DNA of 64,000 nt from Rhytidiadelphus loreus (GCA_947034895.1 OX344764.1:20150001-20214000), one strand, 5' to 3'; shown: positions 49,317 through 60,860, numbered from the stretch's first letter. Numbers and translations: made by a program. The notes: generated from the letters alone by a model not told the origin.

Positions 49317-51824
49317 ATGGCAACTGGAGGTAGCAGTGATGGGTCCCTTCCGGTTTTTTCCACTGTACGCACTCCTGGTGCAATTAGGAAGGCTGCCAAA
49401 GACAAGACTAGAAAAAGGAGGGGTAACATTCACAAGAAGCGATGGCATGTGTTGAACAATGATAACCACCTAGCTTTCAAAGAGTGGAACGAGGAGCCAG
49501 AGCCTTGGAGTATGCAGGTGTGCGAAGACTACATTGAATGGTGTCACATCGGGAAGTTCTTTCCGGCATGGCGCCATCATCACAACCGACACAATAACAA
49601 GGCAAATTTGAAGTATTGTGAAAATCCAGCTTTCATACGAAGGTGTTTAGAATTGTGGCAGGTCCTCTACAAAACCCCTTTTGTAGATAGGAATGAGGCC
49701 CCTTTGTTCATTGCTAGAGGTGCCTATGCTGAGGTCGCCTTGAACAAACAAGTTGACTGGACCACGATTAAAGAAAGTACCTACGTGGAGCGTCCAGAAG
49801 TTGGAATAATTCCAAGAGGGGTTCTCAAATTTCCAGAGGGTGGACTTGGGCCTTTTCGAAGTGATCCACAAAACAAAGAAACTCAAGAGGTGGACACGGA
49901 AGAATCAGAAGAGGATAATGATTCAGATGGCACACGGATTCCTAAGCTTGTATGAGTGAAGGAGCAGATTATCACCCCCGTCCAAGTTCCAGTTCCAGTT
50001 CTAGTTCCAGATCCAAATGTTCAAGCCGCTTCATCATCGCGGGGAAAGAAGATGAAACATCCTGCGAAGGTGCGACGGTCCACCACGAAAATTAGATTGG
50101 CATCAGCCTCAACCACAATTGCGACTCCAATCTTGCCACCACAAGACGCCAGCAACGTCTTCGACTTTGCTTTAAGTGACAACTCACCCGTATGTGCCAC
50201 AAGTCACATTCCCATTCCACAGTCTGAATCTGATGTTGTTTACAATGCGATGACGTTGGCGAAGGCTCTCGACCTCTTGAAGACCAAGGATGCACAAATT
50301 GCAACCTTAGAAGGTGATGTGAAGAAATGGCGGTCTACATGTGAACAAAAAAATGCTCTCATTTCTCAACAATCCAAAGAATTACAAGGCCTTCGAGAAA
50401 AAGAGCGTCAGACTTTCACATTGTCGGACATGGACGAAACCTTTGTTGAGTAGGATCCACATCACTTGGACAAGCTTGTTGGGGACCTCACCAGCGATGT
50501 CATTCACCTTTCTCCCCCTGCCAAGCGTACGAAGCGTTCTTCAATTCTTCCAATGGCACCACTTCCGTTCGTCTCAAGAGATTCTAGCAATCCGCACGTT
50601 GATGGTTTGCAAGGGACTCAGGATTCACTTTCGTTTCCTGCCATTCCACATCTACAATCATCAAAGGAACTTGATTTGGCTGAGGAAAATAGAATGCTTC
50701 GAGAGAAGTTGGCAGTGTTGGCAGCGACATACTATCATTGGAAGGTCGCGTGCATTCTCTCCGTGGATCGATCTCAACAAGTTGCGAAAGAGCTAGACAA
50801 AGTTTCGAAGAACTTTGTAGCAAATGCCCCTAAACGAGAGAATGGATTGACATCATGGGCATTGATGGAGGACATGTTTCCGGATAACATGTCCATGCTT
50901 GACGTGGCGGAAAAAAATGTCATAGACTGGGCACAAAATGGTTGGGACCATGGAAATCAGATGTCTAGTCACTTCAACGAAAAAGACCAAAGTCTATTGT
51001 GGCCAAAGCCAGCTCATTTCGTCTTGGATCATACCAAATGCCCCATATGTCTAGAACAATTTGGGCCAGAAGGAGGATGGGCACTTGGATCATGTACACA
51101 TGTGTACCATCCTCAGTGTCTCATCACTCAATGTCTGATTAGACGACGATGTGTGATTTGTGCAGCACCATTCCATGATCGCTTGTATACCATGTTCAAC
51201 TTGATGACTTACATGCCACCTTCTTTGGAACACAATAGAGACACGACGGCAGAGACACGATTTTGGGGACGAGACTTGCTTTGGAGTTGGCGAGAAGGCC
51301 TACATGATCAAGAAATGGGAGCTGTTGCCTCACAATTGAATTGGGAAACGGACCCGCGTGAAATTCTAAGAGTGGCATTCAACCTTATGGGAAAAGGAGC
51401 TCACAATGCAGGGAAGAGGGCGTTTTTTTTTCAATTCCTTGGTGGATATTTTGATAAGACATCCCAAACCTTCAAGTGGGGTGCTCATCCGGAAGGACAC
51501 CGTTGGAATTTTGAAGGTGAACAAGGGGCTAATCGTGATGAAAATGCCACTCCAGAAGACTTGAATAGTATGGCTTACCTCGACTCAACATACGGGCCTT
51601 ATTATCAAAGCCAAGCACTCGATTATCTATTGGAGTTACACTCTCCGCAAACTAAAAGGACACTTGAAGCTCTCAAGAACTCCAATGTCTTGGAATCTAT
51701 TTTAGAAGCAGATGGACCTGCTTCAAGGACTCGTGCTAAGAAGAAACTCGTTGTTGGAGAGTCCAATGATTACGAACAAGGTGCAACGAGTGGTTCTCAT
51801 AACAATCCAATGGACTTGAACTAA
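49317..51824 (+). pseudogene. Gene A: RING-H2 protein of an unnamed family, two in-frame stops
   Basis: I do not recognise this gene by name. One frame runs 836 codons, broken only by TGA at 49953-49955 (codon 213) and TAG at 50451-50453 (codon 379). Order: basic N-terminus; a conserved domain at residues 55-155 shared with gene B (EPEPW, YIEWCHIGKFFPAWRH, NKANLKYC, RRCLELW, VDWTT); an acidic linker; a coiled coil around 310-370; a second helical segment around 450-490; a RING-H2 domain at 575-615 with all eight ligands (C-x2-C-x14-C-x-H-x2-H-x2-C-x10-C-x2-C), suggesting ubiquitin-ligase activity; and a C-terminal domain ending MDLN. No frameshift is present. It is preceded by motif cluster 1 and convergent with B. 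Recent inactivation is the simplest view; readthrough or an intron from the GTATGAG at the first stop are alternatives. Confidence 0.8.
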
Positions 51825-53496
51825 ATATTTCTATGAGATACTTACTTCAACGGTGGTTCTAGTTAATCGTAGTAGTATACAAGATGTAAGGCCCATAGTA
51901 TAAGGGCCATAGTATATCCATACTCGCACAATGTAGTACTCTAGCAAAAGTTAGGGTTCAGATGTTGGCTTCTAAAACTATACCGCCTTGGCTGTGTATT
52001 GTACTACTATGCTTATGGACAACAACCTTCTATTGCTTTGGTTTTGAAGGTTTGGGCATACTTATACATTTGTAGCCTAAAATGTAATTGGTGAAATGCA
52101 AATACATTTGTTGTAATGCCTCGCACAATGATTCCATACACGGTCCCCACAAAATTGCTATCTTCAAATCTTTTAATGAATTTTTTCCTTTTGGATTTTT
52201 TTCTCATACAACATGTTTTGGTTTACATGGAAAAATTTGATTCATTCCATTCAGATTTTTTATGAGAAAGTTATGGACCATTTTCTTTGGCGGACAACTT
52301 GAGTCTACAGCTTCTTCTTTTAAAAGTTGCTTGTAGGATTTGTTTCTCCAGGCAATTTCTACAATCTAAAAAAAAATTAGGTCCGGTCACATAGTTAACT
52401 TCACTTGATAGCACACTCTCACCATTTTCATTTCATTTTAGAGATATTCATTATTTAAATTTTACAACTACATCTTACCTACTTCTACTCAACAATTTCT
52501 TAAAGTATCCAAAATTGTTTTTGAAAATTGTTTTTTTCCCACACATAACCATAGGATCTTACACCTTACTAGTATGAGAATGTGTGGAAAAAATTTCAGA
52601 ATTTTTCATCTTACAGATTGCAAGATATCCGCATTTAGAGTGAAAAAAACAATTTTTTCAGCACATTGCTGGACTACATTATTTGACTTTTAACATTTTT
52701 CACTTTAATTTCTTGCACTACAGAGTTTTGAGCTTTAAACAAATATAGTGGAGAATTGAGTTGAGAGTCTAAATAAAAAAAAGGTTTTCAAAAAAACTTA
52801 ATTTTCATTCTTAAAAAACTTGTAGAATAGAAGTACATATGAGATTGAATGAAAATCTATTTTCTTTCTAAGATAGAATTAAAATGCACTAATCCCCACG
52901 GTCAAATTGTTGTTGCAAGCAAACTAAACCATGTCAAACTTCTTTTCTTGAACAATTGCCAAAATTGCGTTCCTAAATTAATCTTACAAGGTATTTTTCC
53001 CACCAGAAGCTCTAATTGCCCAATAAACAAGATTGTCCATAACTTTCTCATAAAATATCCAAATGAAATGAAAAAAAGCTTTCCAGATAGACAAAATTAT
53101 AATCTATGAGGGAAAAAAACTTAGAAAAATAAATTCAAATGCTTGTCACATTTTTTTGCTGCCCATTCTCCCCTGCTTTGGAGTTTGGACTATATGGGCA
53201 TAACTTTTGTTCCCGGGCACCGATTGGAAAAAAAGTTATATTACCACAAAGGTAATCGTTTTTTCTATCTTCAAATAAAGTTTCAAAAATTCAGTCCCAA
53301 ATTTCAGCCCGTAGGTACCATCTCTGACATCCATTCTTGCAAAGACACCAAATTCATAGCCCTCGTATTCAAAATATAATAAAAACATATGTACATTTCA
53401 AAAACAAAGGTGTGAATTTCTTTATTCTACAAAACCTTTGGAAAATCAAAAATTGGAAGGCCAAATTGTTTTTTTCTACCACACTAGATCCAACCA
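51825..53496. other. Convergent intergenic region between genes A and B
   Basis: AT-rich, presumably containing both 3' UTRs. A fragment near 52550-52640 (GGATCTTACACCTTACTAG, then TTGCAAGATATCCGC) resembles the dispersed repeat at 25930/29500. No gene was seen. Confidence 0.5.
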
Positions 53497-54996
53497 CTAA
53501 GCATTTTTTTCACTATTCACAAAGTCACTTTCTTTGGGCTCCGGTCTCATTCTTTGAAGTTCCGCACAGGTGGCACCTATGCCTTCATAGGCCCACTTGC
53601 GCCATTCCTTAAAATAAAAGATGTGGCGCTCCAAGTCCAATATGCCCTCGTACAACAACTCTTGTTTTTTCTCCAGTAGCTTCACCAAATAAAAAAGCGT
53701 TGCTCTTTCTTCTGTATTGCTACCATAATCCGGAGCTAAAGCCAAGATGCCCTCTTTTTTGGCTTCTTTTAAGGCATCATCATAATATTCCATCTCTAGC
53801 TCACGTATTTGAAGATTCAAGCTTCTCCTTTCGCTTTGATGGGACCATTTATCACGTTGCAAAAGATCAAGTTTATTTTGAAGCACCGCTAAATCATCGG
53901 AAATGTGTGCTCGCCCGTCTTCGATCTTCTTGAAATAATTTACTCTACTTTTGTTTAACTTAGAGTAAATCTTCTCATTTTCAGCAACGGCGTTTTCAGT
54001 CGCCTCTAACTCCTTCTTCAACCCATCCACAACAGTTGGATTCACTGGAAGATGTTGTACCTTCTCTTTCAAATTCATAAGATCCGCTACTGTTGAAGTC
54101 AAAGCTGCTCGTGCACTTTCGATCTTAGTGCCCAACATCTCCAAATTGTCTTCCGAATCATTGTCACTACTTCCGCTAGACCCAATGTCTGCACCAGAAT
54201 GGTCCACATTGATTGGTACATGAACATCTTCGCTTTGTTTTTGAATCTTGGACAATGATTGCGGCTCCTCAAGCTTCCTCTTGCCCTTCTTGTCAACTTG
54301 AACGTCTTCAGCCGCCTCTTGTTTTTCTTTGCCAATGTCTTCGTCGTCACTCTCAAAAGAATATCCATCGTATTCGTGAGTGTGCTCATCTGAGCTAGAA
54401 GTTGAAGACCATTGAACTTGGTCATCACCAACAGCCAACTTGCCAGGCTTTGCCTCTAAAAGCTTCTGATTTGCTTGAAGAAGTCCTTCTTCATCCAGCA
54501 CTATCGGTCTGTCCGGGCGGTCACCGATAGGAAGCTCCTTCAAGGTTGTCCAATCTACCTTTTTCTTCAATTGAACTTCAACGTACACCATTTGCACAAG
54601 ATAGAAAGAGAAGTTGTCATTTCGATAAGGCTGGGACTCCAAATAGAGTTGCTGTCATACCTCCAAACACCTTCGCTGGAAGACAACACTCTTGCAGTAA
54701 GCCAAATTTGCCTTATTAGACTTCACGTGCAAAGGGTGTCGCCAAAACGGGAACAACTTGTTGATGTGGCACCAATCCACATATTTGTTTACAGTTTCAT
54801 ATGTCCAAGGCTCTGGTTCTACTTCCCATCCCAAAAAGGCCTTCATCTTTGGATGCAACAAGATGGGTACACGCTTCTTGCGAGGTTTGCCGCTCCTTTT
54901 ACGATCCTTGTCACGAACCGCCTTTTTGTTGAGCCGAAGTCGGTATCTTGACATACCGTGTGGCGGTTGAGAGTCCTCGCCCTCCATAACGATCAC
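53497..54996 (-). pseudogene. Gene B: paralogue of gene A N-terminus with long coiled coil, one in-frame stop
   Basis: Function unknown. The frame has 500 codons starting MIVMEGEDSQ and ending NSEKNA, interrupted once by TGA at 54655-54657 (codon 114). The region around the stop aligns with gene A on both sides: RRCLEV-stop-QQLY here against RRCLELWQVLY in A. So the stop replaces a Trp codon inside a conserved domain rather than marking an intron. Shared blocks are EPEPW, YVDWCHINKLFPFWRH, NKANLAYC and VDWTTLKE. The rest differs from A: an acidic serine-rich stretch, a KKGKRK basic patch, then heptad-rich coiled coil (about residues 280-420, for example LKKELEATENAVAENEK), and no RING. Upstream lie the conserved block and motif cluster 2. 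Confidence 0.8.
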
Positions 54997-55189
54997 TTCG
55001 TCTCAAAAGTAGCCAACTAAGTACTATGCGGTTTAGGGTTGCAAGCCTAAACCGTAGGTGTAAAAAATGCTAAACGTAATCCTATCACATTTAACATTTA
55101 CAAAAATACAATGTTCTCGTGAAACACCCTATGTCATCCAAGTGTGAATAAAATGAGCTGTGCAAAGGGACAAAAATCCCCCCCCACAA

Positions 55190-55260
55190 CTCAAACCCCT
55201 AGCTTCTGTGCACGCATTCAGCCACGTCAGCAGGTGAAAGACAGTGCGCAGAATGCCAGG
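55190..55260 (-). promoter_or_regulatory. Conserved upstream block of gene B
   Basis: On the plus strand it reads CACGCATTCAGCCAC (55211-55225) and AGGTGAAAGACAGTGCGCA (55232-55250). It is nearly identical in order and spacing to 59084-59125 before gene K. A third match in the opposite orientation is at 63911-63955 and a weaker one at 60904-60950. It lies between the coding start and the GC motif cluster. Confidence 0.7.
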
Positions 55261-55269
55261 GAAAATTTA

Positions 55270-55640
55270 ATGGCGACTGCGGGTGGAGGAGAACGCTGAT
55301 GTACCCGAGGTCGCCCCTGGGGCGCGTGCGGGTCCTGAAGTGGGGCGAGTGCGGGTCAGCCCAGTGCTCCAGGGCGACCGCGGGTCCGGAAGTGGGGCGA
55401 CTGCGGGTCAGCGCAAGTGCTCCAGGGCGACCGCGGGTCCTAGAGTGGGGCGACTGCGGGTCTGGACAGGTGCTCCAACGCGACCGCGGGTCGAAGGAGC
55501 CCGGGCGAGTGGGCGACCGCGGGTCCTAGGCGACCGCGGGTCCACTTTGCGAAGGCGACCGCGGGTCCTGGGCGACAGCGAGTCCTGGGCGACAGCGGGT
55601 CCTGGGCGACCTCGGGTCCCAGACGACCGCGGGTCCATCT
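55270..55640. repeat. GC-rich motif cluster 2 (upstream of gene B)
   Basis: About fifteen plus-strand copies of GGCGACYGCGGGT (third base also A). The part at 55340-55500 forms a higher-order repeat with a period near 57 bp: motif, linker with GTGCTCCA, motif, linker with GAAGTGG. The first 50 bp (AACGCTGATGTACCCGAGGT, GGGGCGCGTGCG) match 59160-59198 before gene K. Confidence 0.85.
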
Positions 55641-57398
55641 ATTAATGCGTGGACTTTTCTTTTCTTTCTTAGTACATGTTTATAGATTGTGATATTTTTT
55701 TCCATTTTTCCTTGCGCTGGGAAAGTGGCGATACTAAATGTTACGGAGGGGCTCCAAGCTTCAACATTCATCCACGTACTGGATAGAAAATGTGATACTA
55801 AGTATCTAAAATTCTATTTTCATTTACATTGTGGCGATTTCATCGAAGACTTTTCTAGAAGTTGAAGTTTTTCTAGCAATTTCATCCAAAATTTTCCTAA
55901 AAAATTCCTATAGCTTATAGCTAGCCTAAATTTTTGTTGCTTTTGAGCACCAAATCTCAAGGGAAAAAAAAAGGATTGTGAGCTCAATCCCATTTGTGTT
56001 GCAAAATTTATGGAATACTAGTTTATACTTTATACTATATTTGGGGAGCCATTAGGGTTGAGGTCGGTTGTGGTACAAATGGATTCCTTATTGATTATCT
56101 GAACAAAAGTTAAATCTTTGCAATTGTTTTAGAAGAAGTTCTTGTTAACTAATTTTTTTCTTATTAATTAATTTCATTGTTAATTCTTAATTTTATTGTA
56201 AATGACTTATTTCATTGTTAATGACTAATTTTATTGTTAATAACTAATTCAATTGTTAATAACCAATGTTATGATTATTAAGTATTAACCATTGCAATTG
56301 TAACAATAATGTCTTTGTAATTGTTTTGACATGAGATGTTCATTATGTATTTTTGGATGTAGACTCAAATTACATACTATGTTACACACACTAATTTTGG
56401 TAAATTACATGCCTAATAACTAAATTTCTTGTACGGACACAAATCTATAAATGAAAGTCATTGTTGGACTTATATCATACTCCAACCATCTATGAAAGAA
56501 TGTGTGTTTTTATCAATTTGGATGACATATACCAAAAAAAAGAATATGGTAGGAAAACATTATGCTACTAGGAATAATATATATGGTAAAACCAGATTTA
56601 CATTTATTATTGAATTCATCCAAGTTTTCTCGAATTGCGTGTTTAATAAATGACAAAGATTATGGCTACATATCTTTTTTGCAATATCCACTCTTGTTTC
56701 ATTGTCTCAAAAAAAAAAAGGGGTCGCAAGAAGTCAATGAACTTCCTTTTTCCAAATAAAATAAATAGGAAGAGAGCGAAAAAGGTTAAATAAATAAATA
56801 AAAACATCTCTCATCTATTTTGAAATAGGTAAAGTACGAATAAAAAGGAAAAGTCTAAAAAAGTCTAAAATGTATGTTTCCTATATTTGAATTAGAATAA
56901 ATAGGAAAAAAAAAAAAACTTGCTTTTATTTTTGGAAATAGAAAAAATAATAAGAGAATGTAAATGATGTATGGCTTACATTTTTTTAGGGATTGAAAAA
57001 ACAACTATTTGAATTCAATGACCATGAAAGTAAAACTCCTTTCAAGTGCATACTAGCACATTTTATTCAAGAAATAATACAAGTCTTCAACATCAATTAC
57101 CAACTAATTTATTTTCATTTTCTTATTTTCCTTGCGTCCATTATATACTACGGAATCAAAAAGGACCAAGAACATTTGAATTCAAAAGTTGTTATACTTT
57201 GCATAACAATGTGTAAAAGGCCATATTCAATATATACAATTTGACAAATAGCCCATTGAGTAATTGTTTTTCTAAAGACAAGGCACGTAGCATAAAATTC
57301 CTTCATATATTATAGGAAAATATTACAAAGTAAGCAACACATAATTGGCCACCAAGCTCATTGCTTGCAGCACTAAACTCTTGCTCTAGACTATCCTA
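55641..57398. other. AT-rich intergenic region
   Basis: Includes simple TAATTTCATTGTTAATGA-type repeats near 56150-56260. No gene or recognised mobile element. Confidence 0.5.
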
Positions 57399-58991
57399 TT
57401 ACAAAGGTGAGTCTCGGAACACCAATTCGGGGGGCATCATGGACCATGGTGGAGACATAAGGGAATTTGTGATCTCTATACATGTTGGTCTCTTCTTTGG
57501 GTCAGTGTTCACGAGTTCACGCAACTTCATTCCAAAGTACATTGATCCCTCGCGGTTCTTGAACAAATCTTTGTCCCAATCGTCCATATCACCAATTCTC
57601 ATCCATTCGGTCAACTTCCCAATAGAATACGAGTCTGACTATTGCGTATATTTATACCGTTGTTGCATGATCGGTATGCTTGTATCGGAATTTGGAGGTC
57701 CATATGCATAAAACAACTCCGGGGCAACCCACCAACGACCTTCTCGGTATTGATCCCTCTCGGCCTCAGATGGCTTTCCAAAATGTGAAGGCGCGTTTTC
57801 GTCAAAACGACTTGATATTCCAAAATCACAAATTCCAATGTTGATTATGTCGTTTGAATAATCCGGAAAATGCAACATGATGTTCATGGGAGACAAGTCA
57901 TTGTGTAGCACGCGGCACTTGTGCATGAGATTTGTCACATATACTAAAGCCCATGCCAACTTTGCCTTGTGCCTTCGGAAGAGACCAAGTTCTTTTTGTT
58001 TCTCTTCAGGAAGTCTTGTGGCTTTTTGCATTTCATGCCAGTCAATGGTTGGTGATACAGAACGATCTAAATGCCTCAACTCATTCAAATGGCCCCCATT
58101 CCACCACAAAGTGTATGCTTCATTCGTGCGAGAATGAATGGCAAAAAACTTAATGATGCCAGGGTGGTTCAAGGGGCATGCAAGGGCCTCCATGGATCGT
58201 TGCGCTCTCCCCTCGCGCGGGTTTATTGCCTTGGATACTTTCCCAGCAAAAGCGATGTAGCTTGAAATTGTATCCATTCCTTCAATGCGTACCTTACGCA
58301 CTTTTGCATACCCCCCTTCACGTTCAAAAGCACTAAGGGGCACTACTTTCGCCGTATCGGGGATCCACGTGATACACAATCCACCATCTCGTGCAAATGC
58401 TGCCTGCACCGCTGCATTTTTCCACTTAAAACCCCTTGCCGAGCCTCTTGCCAATTTCTTCACTGCGTTGGACCACCACTCCATTTTTTGGCGGAATGCC
58501 TTGATGTCTTCTGATTCCTCTACTATTGGAAGAAACGGTCGATGTTCCTCCATCAATTTCTTGGTATTGAACATCACCGCTTTCAATGTGTTATCAAGCC
58601 ATTCAAATAGTCTCGAAGAATATGTCAAGTCAATGTCTGCGAAATCATCGGATCCCTTTAGCTTGGTTAAAATCCGTGCTTGTAAATCGTTTGGCAAGGC
58701 CACACTACCAGTTGTAGGACACCTCAAATAGCTTGCCTCCAAGAATTGTACACTTTTCCCTGCGTACCACTGGAGACACGCTTCGTATGCATATCGGGTA
58801 TAACTCGGGGGAGGATAGTTGGAGTCCTTGTCATGTGCTGACTTCTGCTTCTTGCCCTTCCGTCGCTCTTGACTCCCTCCTTCTTCGTTTTCATTTACAG
58901 CTATCGGAACCTCGAAAAAAATTGGATCATCAAGGTCCAGATCCCATAAAGACTTTCTCCTTGTAGTGTTGCCTTCATGTGGAAAAGCCAT
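57399..58991 (-). pseudogene. Gene K: atypical protein kinase, one in-frame stop
   Basis: The frame has 531 codons from MAFPHEGNTT to FRDSPL, broken by TAG at 57639-57641 (codon 451). The N-terminal 200 residues form an unrecognised domain (YPPPSYTRYAYEACLQWYAG, LFEWLDNTLKAV). The kinase domain follows: glycine-loop-like GGYAKVRKV near 226-234, candidate Lys at 251 (AFAGKV), HND in place of HRD at 363-365 (VLHNDLSPMNIM), DFG 389-391 (GICDFGIS), APE 424-426, then the stop immediately before SDSYSIGKL, which is kinase subdomain IX. The frame continues with DPKKRPT, the subdomain XI Arg. Catalytic residues are otherwise present, so loss looks recent. It resembles lineage-expanded plant kinases, but the family is not identified. 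It is divergent from gene D. Confidence 0.82.
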
Positions 58992-59049
58992 GTTGTACTT
59001 AGGAACAATTCAAAACCGTAGTTCAAAATTCGTAGATTGAAAGGGTAAA

Positions 59050-59130
59050 AATTCCCCCTCCAATTGAAACCCCAGCCCACGGGCACGCATCCAGCCACCT
59101 GAAGGTAGGTGAAAGACAGTACGCAAGGCT
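59050..59130 (-). promoter_or_regulatory. Conserved upstream block of gene K
   Basis: CACGCATCCAGCCAC (59084-59098) and AGGTGAAAGACAGTACGCA (59107-59125) match the block before gene B with the same orientation to the gene. It lies 93-134 bp upstream of the gene K start. A CAATTG..ACCCC..GCCCACGGG stretch before it also resembles the block at the right window edge. Confidence 0.7.
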
Positions 59131-59189
59131 AAAGTAAGGTGAGAATCGAAAGTGGGGCTAACGCTTAAGTACCCGAAGTCACCTCTAGG

Positions 59190-59640
59190 CGCGTGCGTTT
59201 GGGTGACTGCGGGTCGGGAGGGGGCGACTGCGGGTCTGAAGTGGGGCGACTGCGGGTTTGAGGAGGGGCGACTGCGGGTTTGAAGACATCGGGAATGGGC
59301 GACTGCGCGTTTTTGGAGCGCTGAAATGGACGACTGCGCATCAAGGGCGACTGCGGATCGTGGGTGACCGCGGGTACCAATTAAACCATCTCGAAACTTG
59401 CACACGCGGTCGCCCACAAAGAAGTCTCTTCGACCCGCAGTCGCCCCCTACGCGCAGTCGCCCCCTACGCGCAGTCGCCCCCTACGCGTAGTCGCCCCAC
59501 TAGAGATTGAGTTTGCATTTTCCAGAAAATTAGTCTCCCTCCTTGACCCGCAGTCGCCCCCCTACGCGCAGTCGCCCTGATTCAAATGTGTTTTTTGCTT
59601 CGTCGATGACCCGCGGTCGCCCTTGACCCGAGGTCGCCCT
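59190..59640. repeat. GC-rich motif cluster 3, inverted halves
   Basis: Plus-strand copies of GGGCGACTGCGGGT at 59210-59375 are followed by complementary copies (ACCCGCAGTCGCCC and TACGCGCAGTCGCCCC) at 59405-59640. Relative to gene K the order, distal GGGCGAC and proximal ACCCGC, is the same as before gene A. Confidence 0.85.
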
Positions 59641-59798
59641 AAACCAACAACCAATCTGACCCAACACTAATTAGCATCTGCAGCATATTCTAATTGATTT
59701 TTCCTTATCTCACATCCAAAATTGGTAATAAATGTTAGGCGTCAGTTCATATCAAAGATATAGCAAGGCAATGGAAGAATTATTCTCACAATGTGAAG

Positions 59799-59835
59799 GG
59801 TTTCCCAAACCCTAAACCCTAGACCCTAGACCTTG
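59799..59835. repeat. Short interstitial telomere-like stretch
   Basis: CCCAAACCCTAAACCCT is followed by two AGACCCT variants. It is too short to be a telomere scar. Confidence 0.4.
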
Positions 59836-59939
59836 GAAAACAATAATACAACTTTTATCTAGAATCAAATCCTTAAACCTACATAAAATACTTACACATC
59901 CTACACGAGATGTAGTGTTTTAGACCTAAAACAGAATCA

Positions 59940-60275
59940 TGTCTTTTTTGTCTTGTTGAATTTGTAAACAAAATGGAAGAAGTAACATATGATTAAAGGG
60001 AATTAGAAACAATAAGGGAGAGGTCCCAAAAAAAACACCATCTCGTGAATCATGCCCAAATAAATCTAATTACACCTCCCCACTATTAGAATGTACATAA
60101 AACTTTCATTTGGAACTTCTTGCCAAAGGAGTGTTGGAGAGCTAATGCAAAACCTAGGATTTGTTTGTCTTGTTGAATTTGTAAACAAAATGGAGGAAGT
60201 AACATATGATTAAAGGGAATTAGAAACAATAAGGGAGAGGGGTCCCAAAAAAAAAATTAATCTTATGAAACATGC
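59940..60275. repeat. Direct duplication (~117-bp units, ~217 bp apart)
   Basis: TGTCTTGTTGAATTTGTAAA through ACAATAAGGGAGAGG.GTCCC occurs at about 59945-60035 and again at 60160-60252 with nearly no differences, so it is recent. The first copy's flank ATCATGCCCA also recurs as ACATGCCCA. Confidence 0.8.
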
Positions 60276-60284
60276 CCATACCCG

Positions 60285-60860
60285 CAGTTGCCCAAAGTGC
60301 AGTCGCCCTAGAACCCTAGGTCTGATTTTGGAAGTGATCTGGGGACCCGCAGTCGCCCCCTACGCGCAGTCGCCCTGATTGAAGGGGGGAGATTGCATTT
60401 TGAAATAGTTAGGTTGCTCCCACCTTGACCCGCAGTCGCCCCCTACGCGCAGTCGCCCTGATGGAAGGGGGGAGATTGCATTTTCGAAATTTTTGGTGTC
60501 TCCCACCTTGACCCGCAGTCGCCCCTACGCGCAGTCGCCCTGATAGAGGGCGGAAAAGTATTTGGTGTCTCCCTCCCCTTCCATATGGGCGACTGCGCGT
60601 AGGGGGCGACTGCGGGTCAAGGAGTTTGCATTTTCTCCTTGACCTGCAGTCGCCCTCTATGTGCAGTCGCCCTGATGGAGGGGGGATTTTGAAATGTGTT
60701 TCCCCCTCGAGGACCCGAGGTCGCCCTGATCCGAGGTCGCCCTTGAAAGACGCGAGGGATCCTTGGACCGGACCCGCGGTTGCCCCACGCGCAGTCGCCC
60801 CATGCGCTGTCGCCCTAGTATCCGTGTTAGGGTTAGCGCATGCACCCCTGGCGACCGCGG
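60285..60860. repeat. GC-rich motif cluster 4 with ~85-bp higher-order units
   Basis: Mostly complementary-orientation motifs. Three units of about 85 bp at 60350-60545 each contain GACCCGCAGTCGCCCC, TACGCGCAGTCGCCCTGAT, a GAAGGGGGGAGATTGCATTT spacer and CTCCCACCTTG. A plus-oriented pair at 60590-60620 forms a hairpin with the next complementary pair. One plus copy at 60850 faces gene D. Confidence 0.85.

Noticed and set aside
48679..49455. Long repetitive frames (GDCGWARATAGGRLRV and similar) across motif cluster 1
   Set aside because: They arise from the GC-rich repeat itself, occur in several frames at once and have no start context or domain. The same applies to frames over the other clusters.
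49949..49970. Intron explanation for the first stop in gene A (GTATGAG followed by GCAG)
   Set aside because: The nearest acceptor gives an intron of about 20 nt, too short. A longer intron cannot be excluded and is noted in the gene entry.
59799..59835. Interstitial telomere from a chromosome fusion
   Set aside because: Only about two exact repeat units plus variants; too short.
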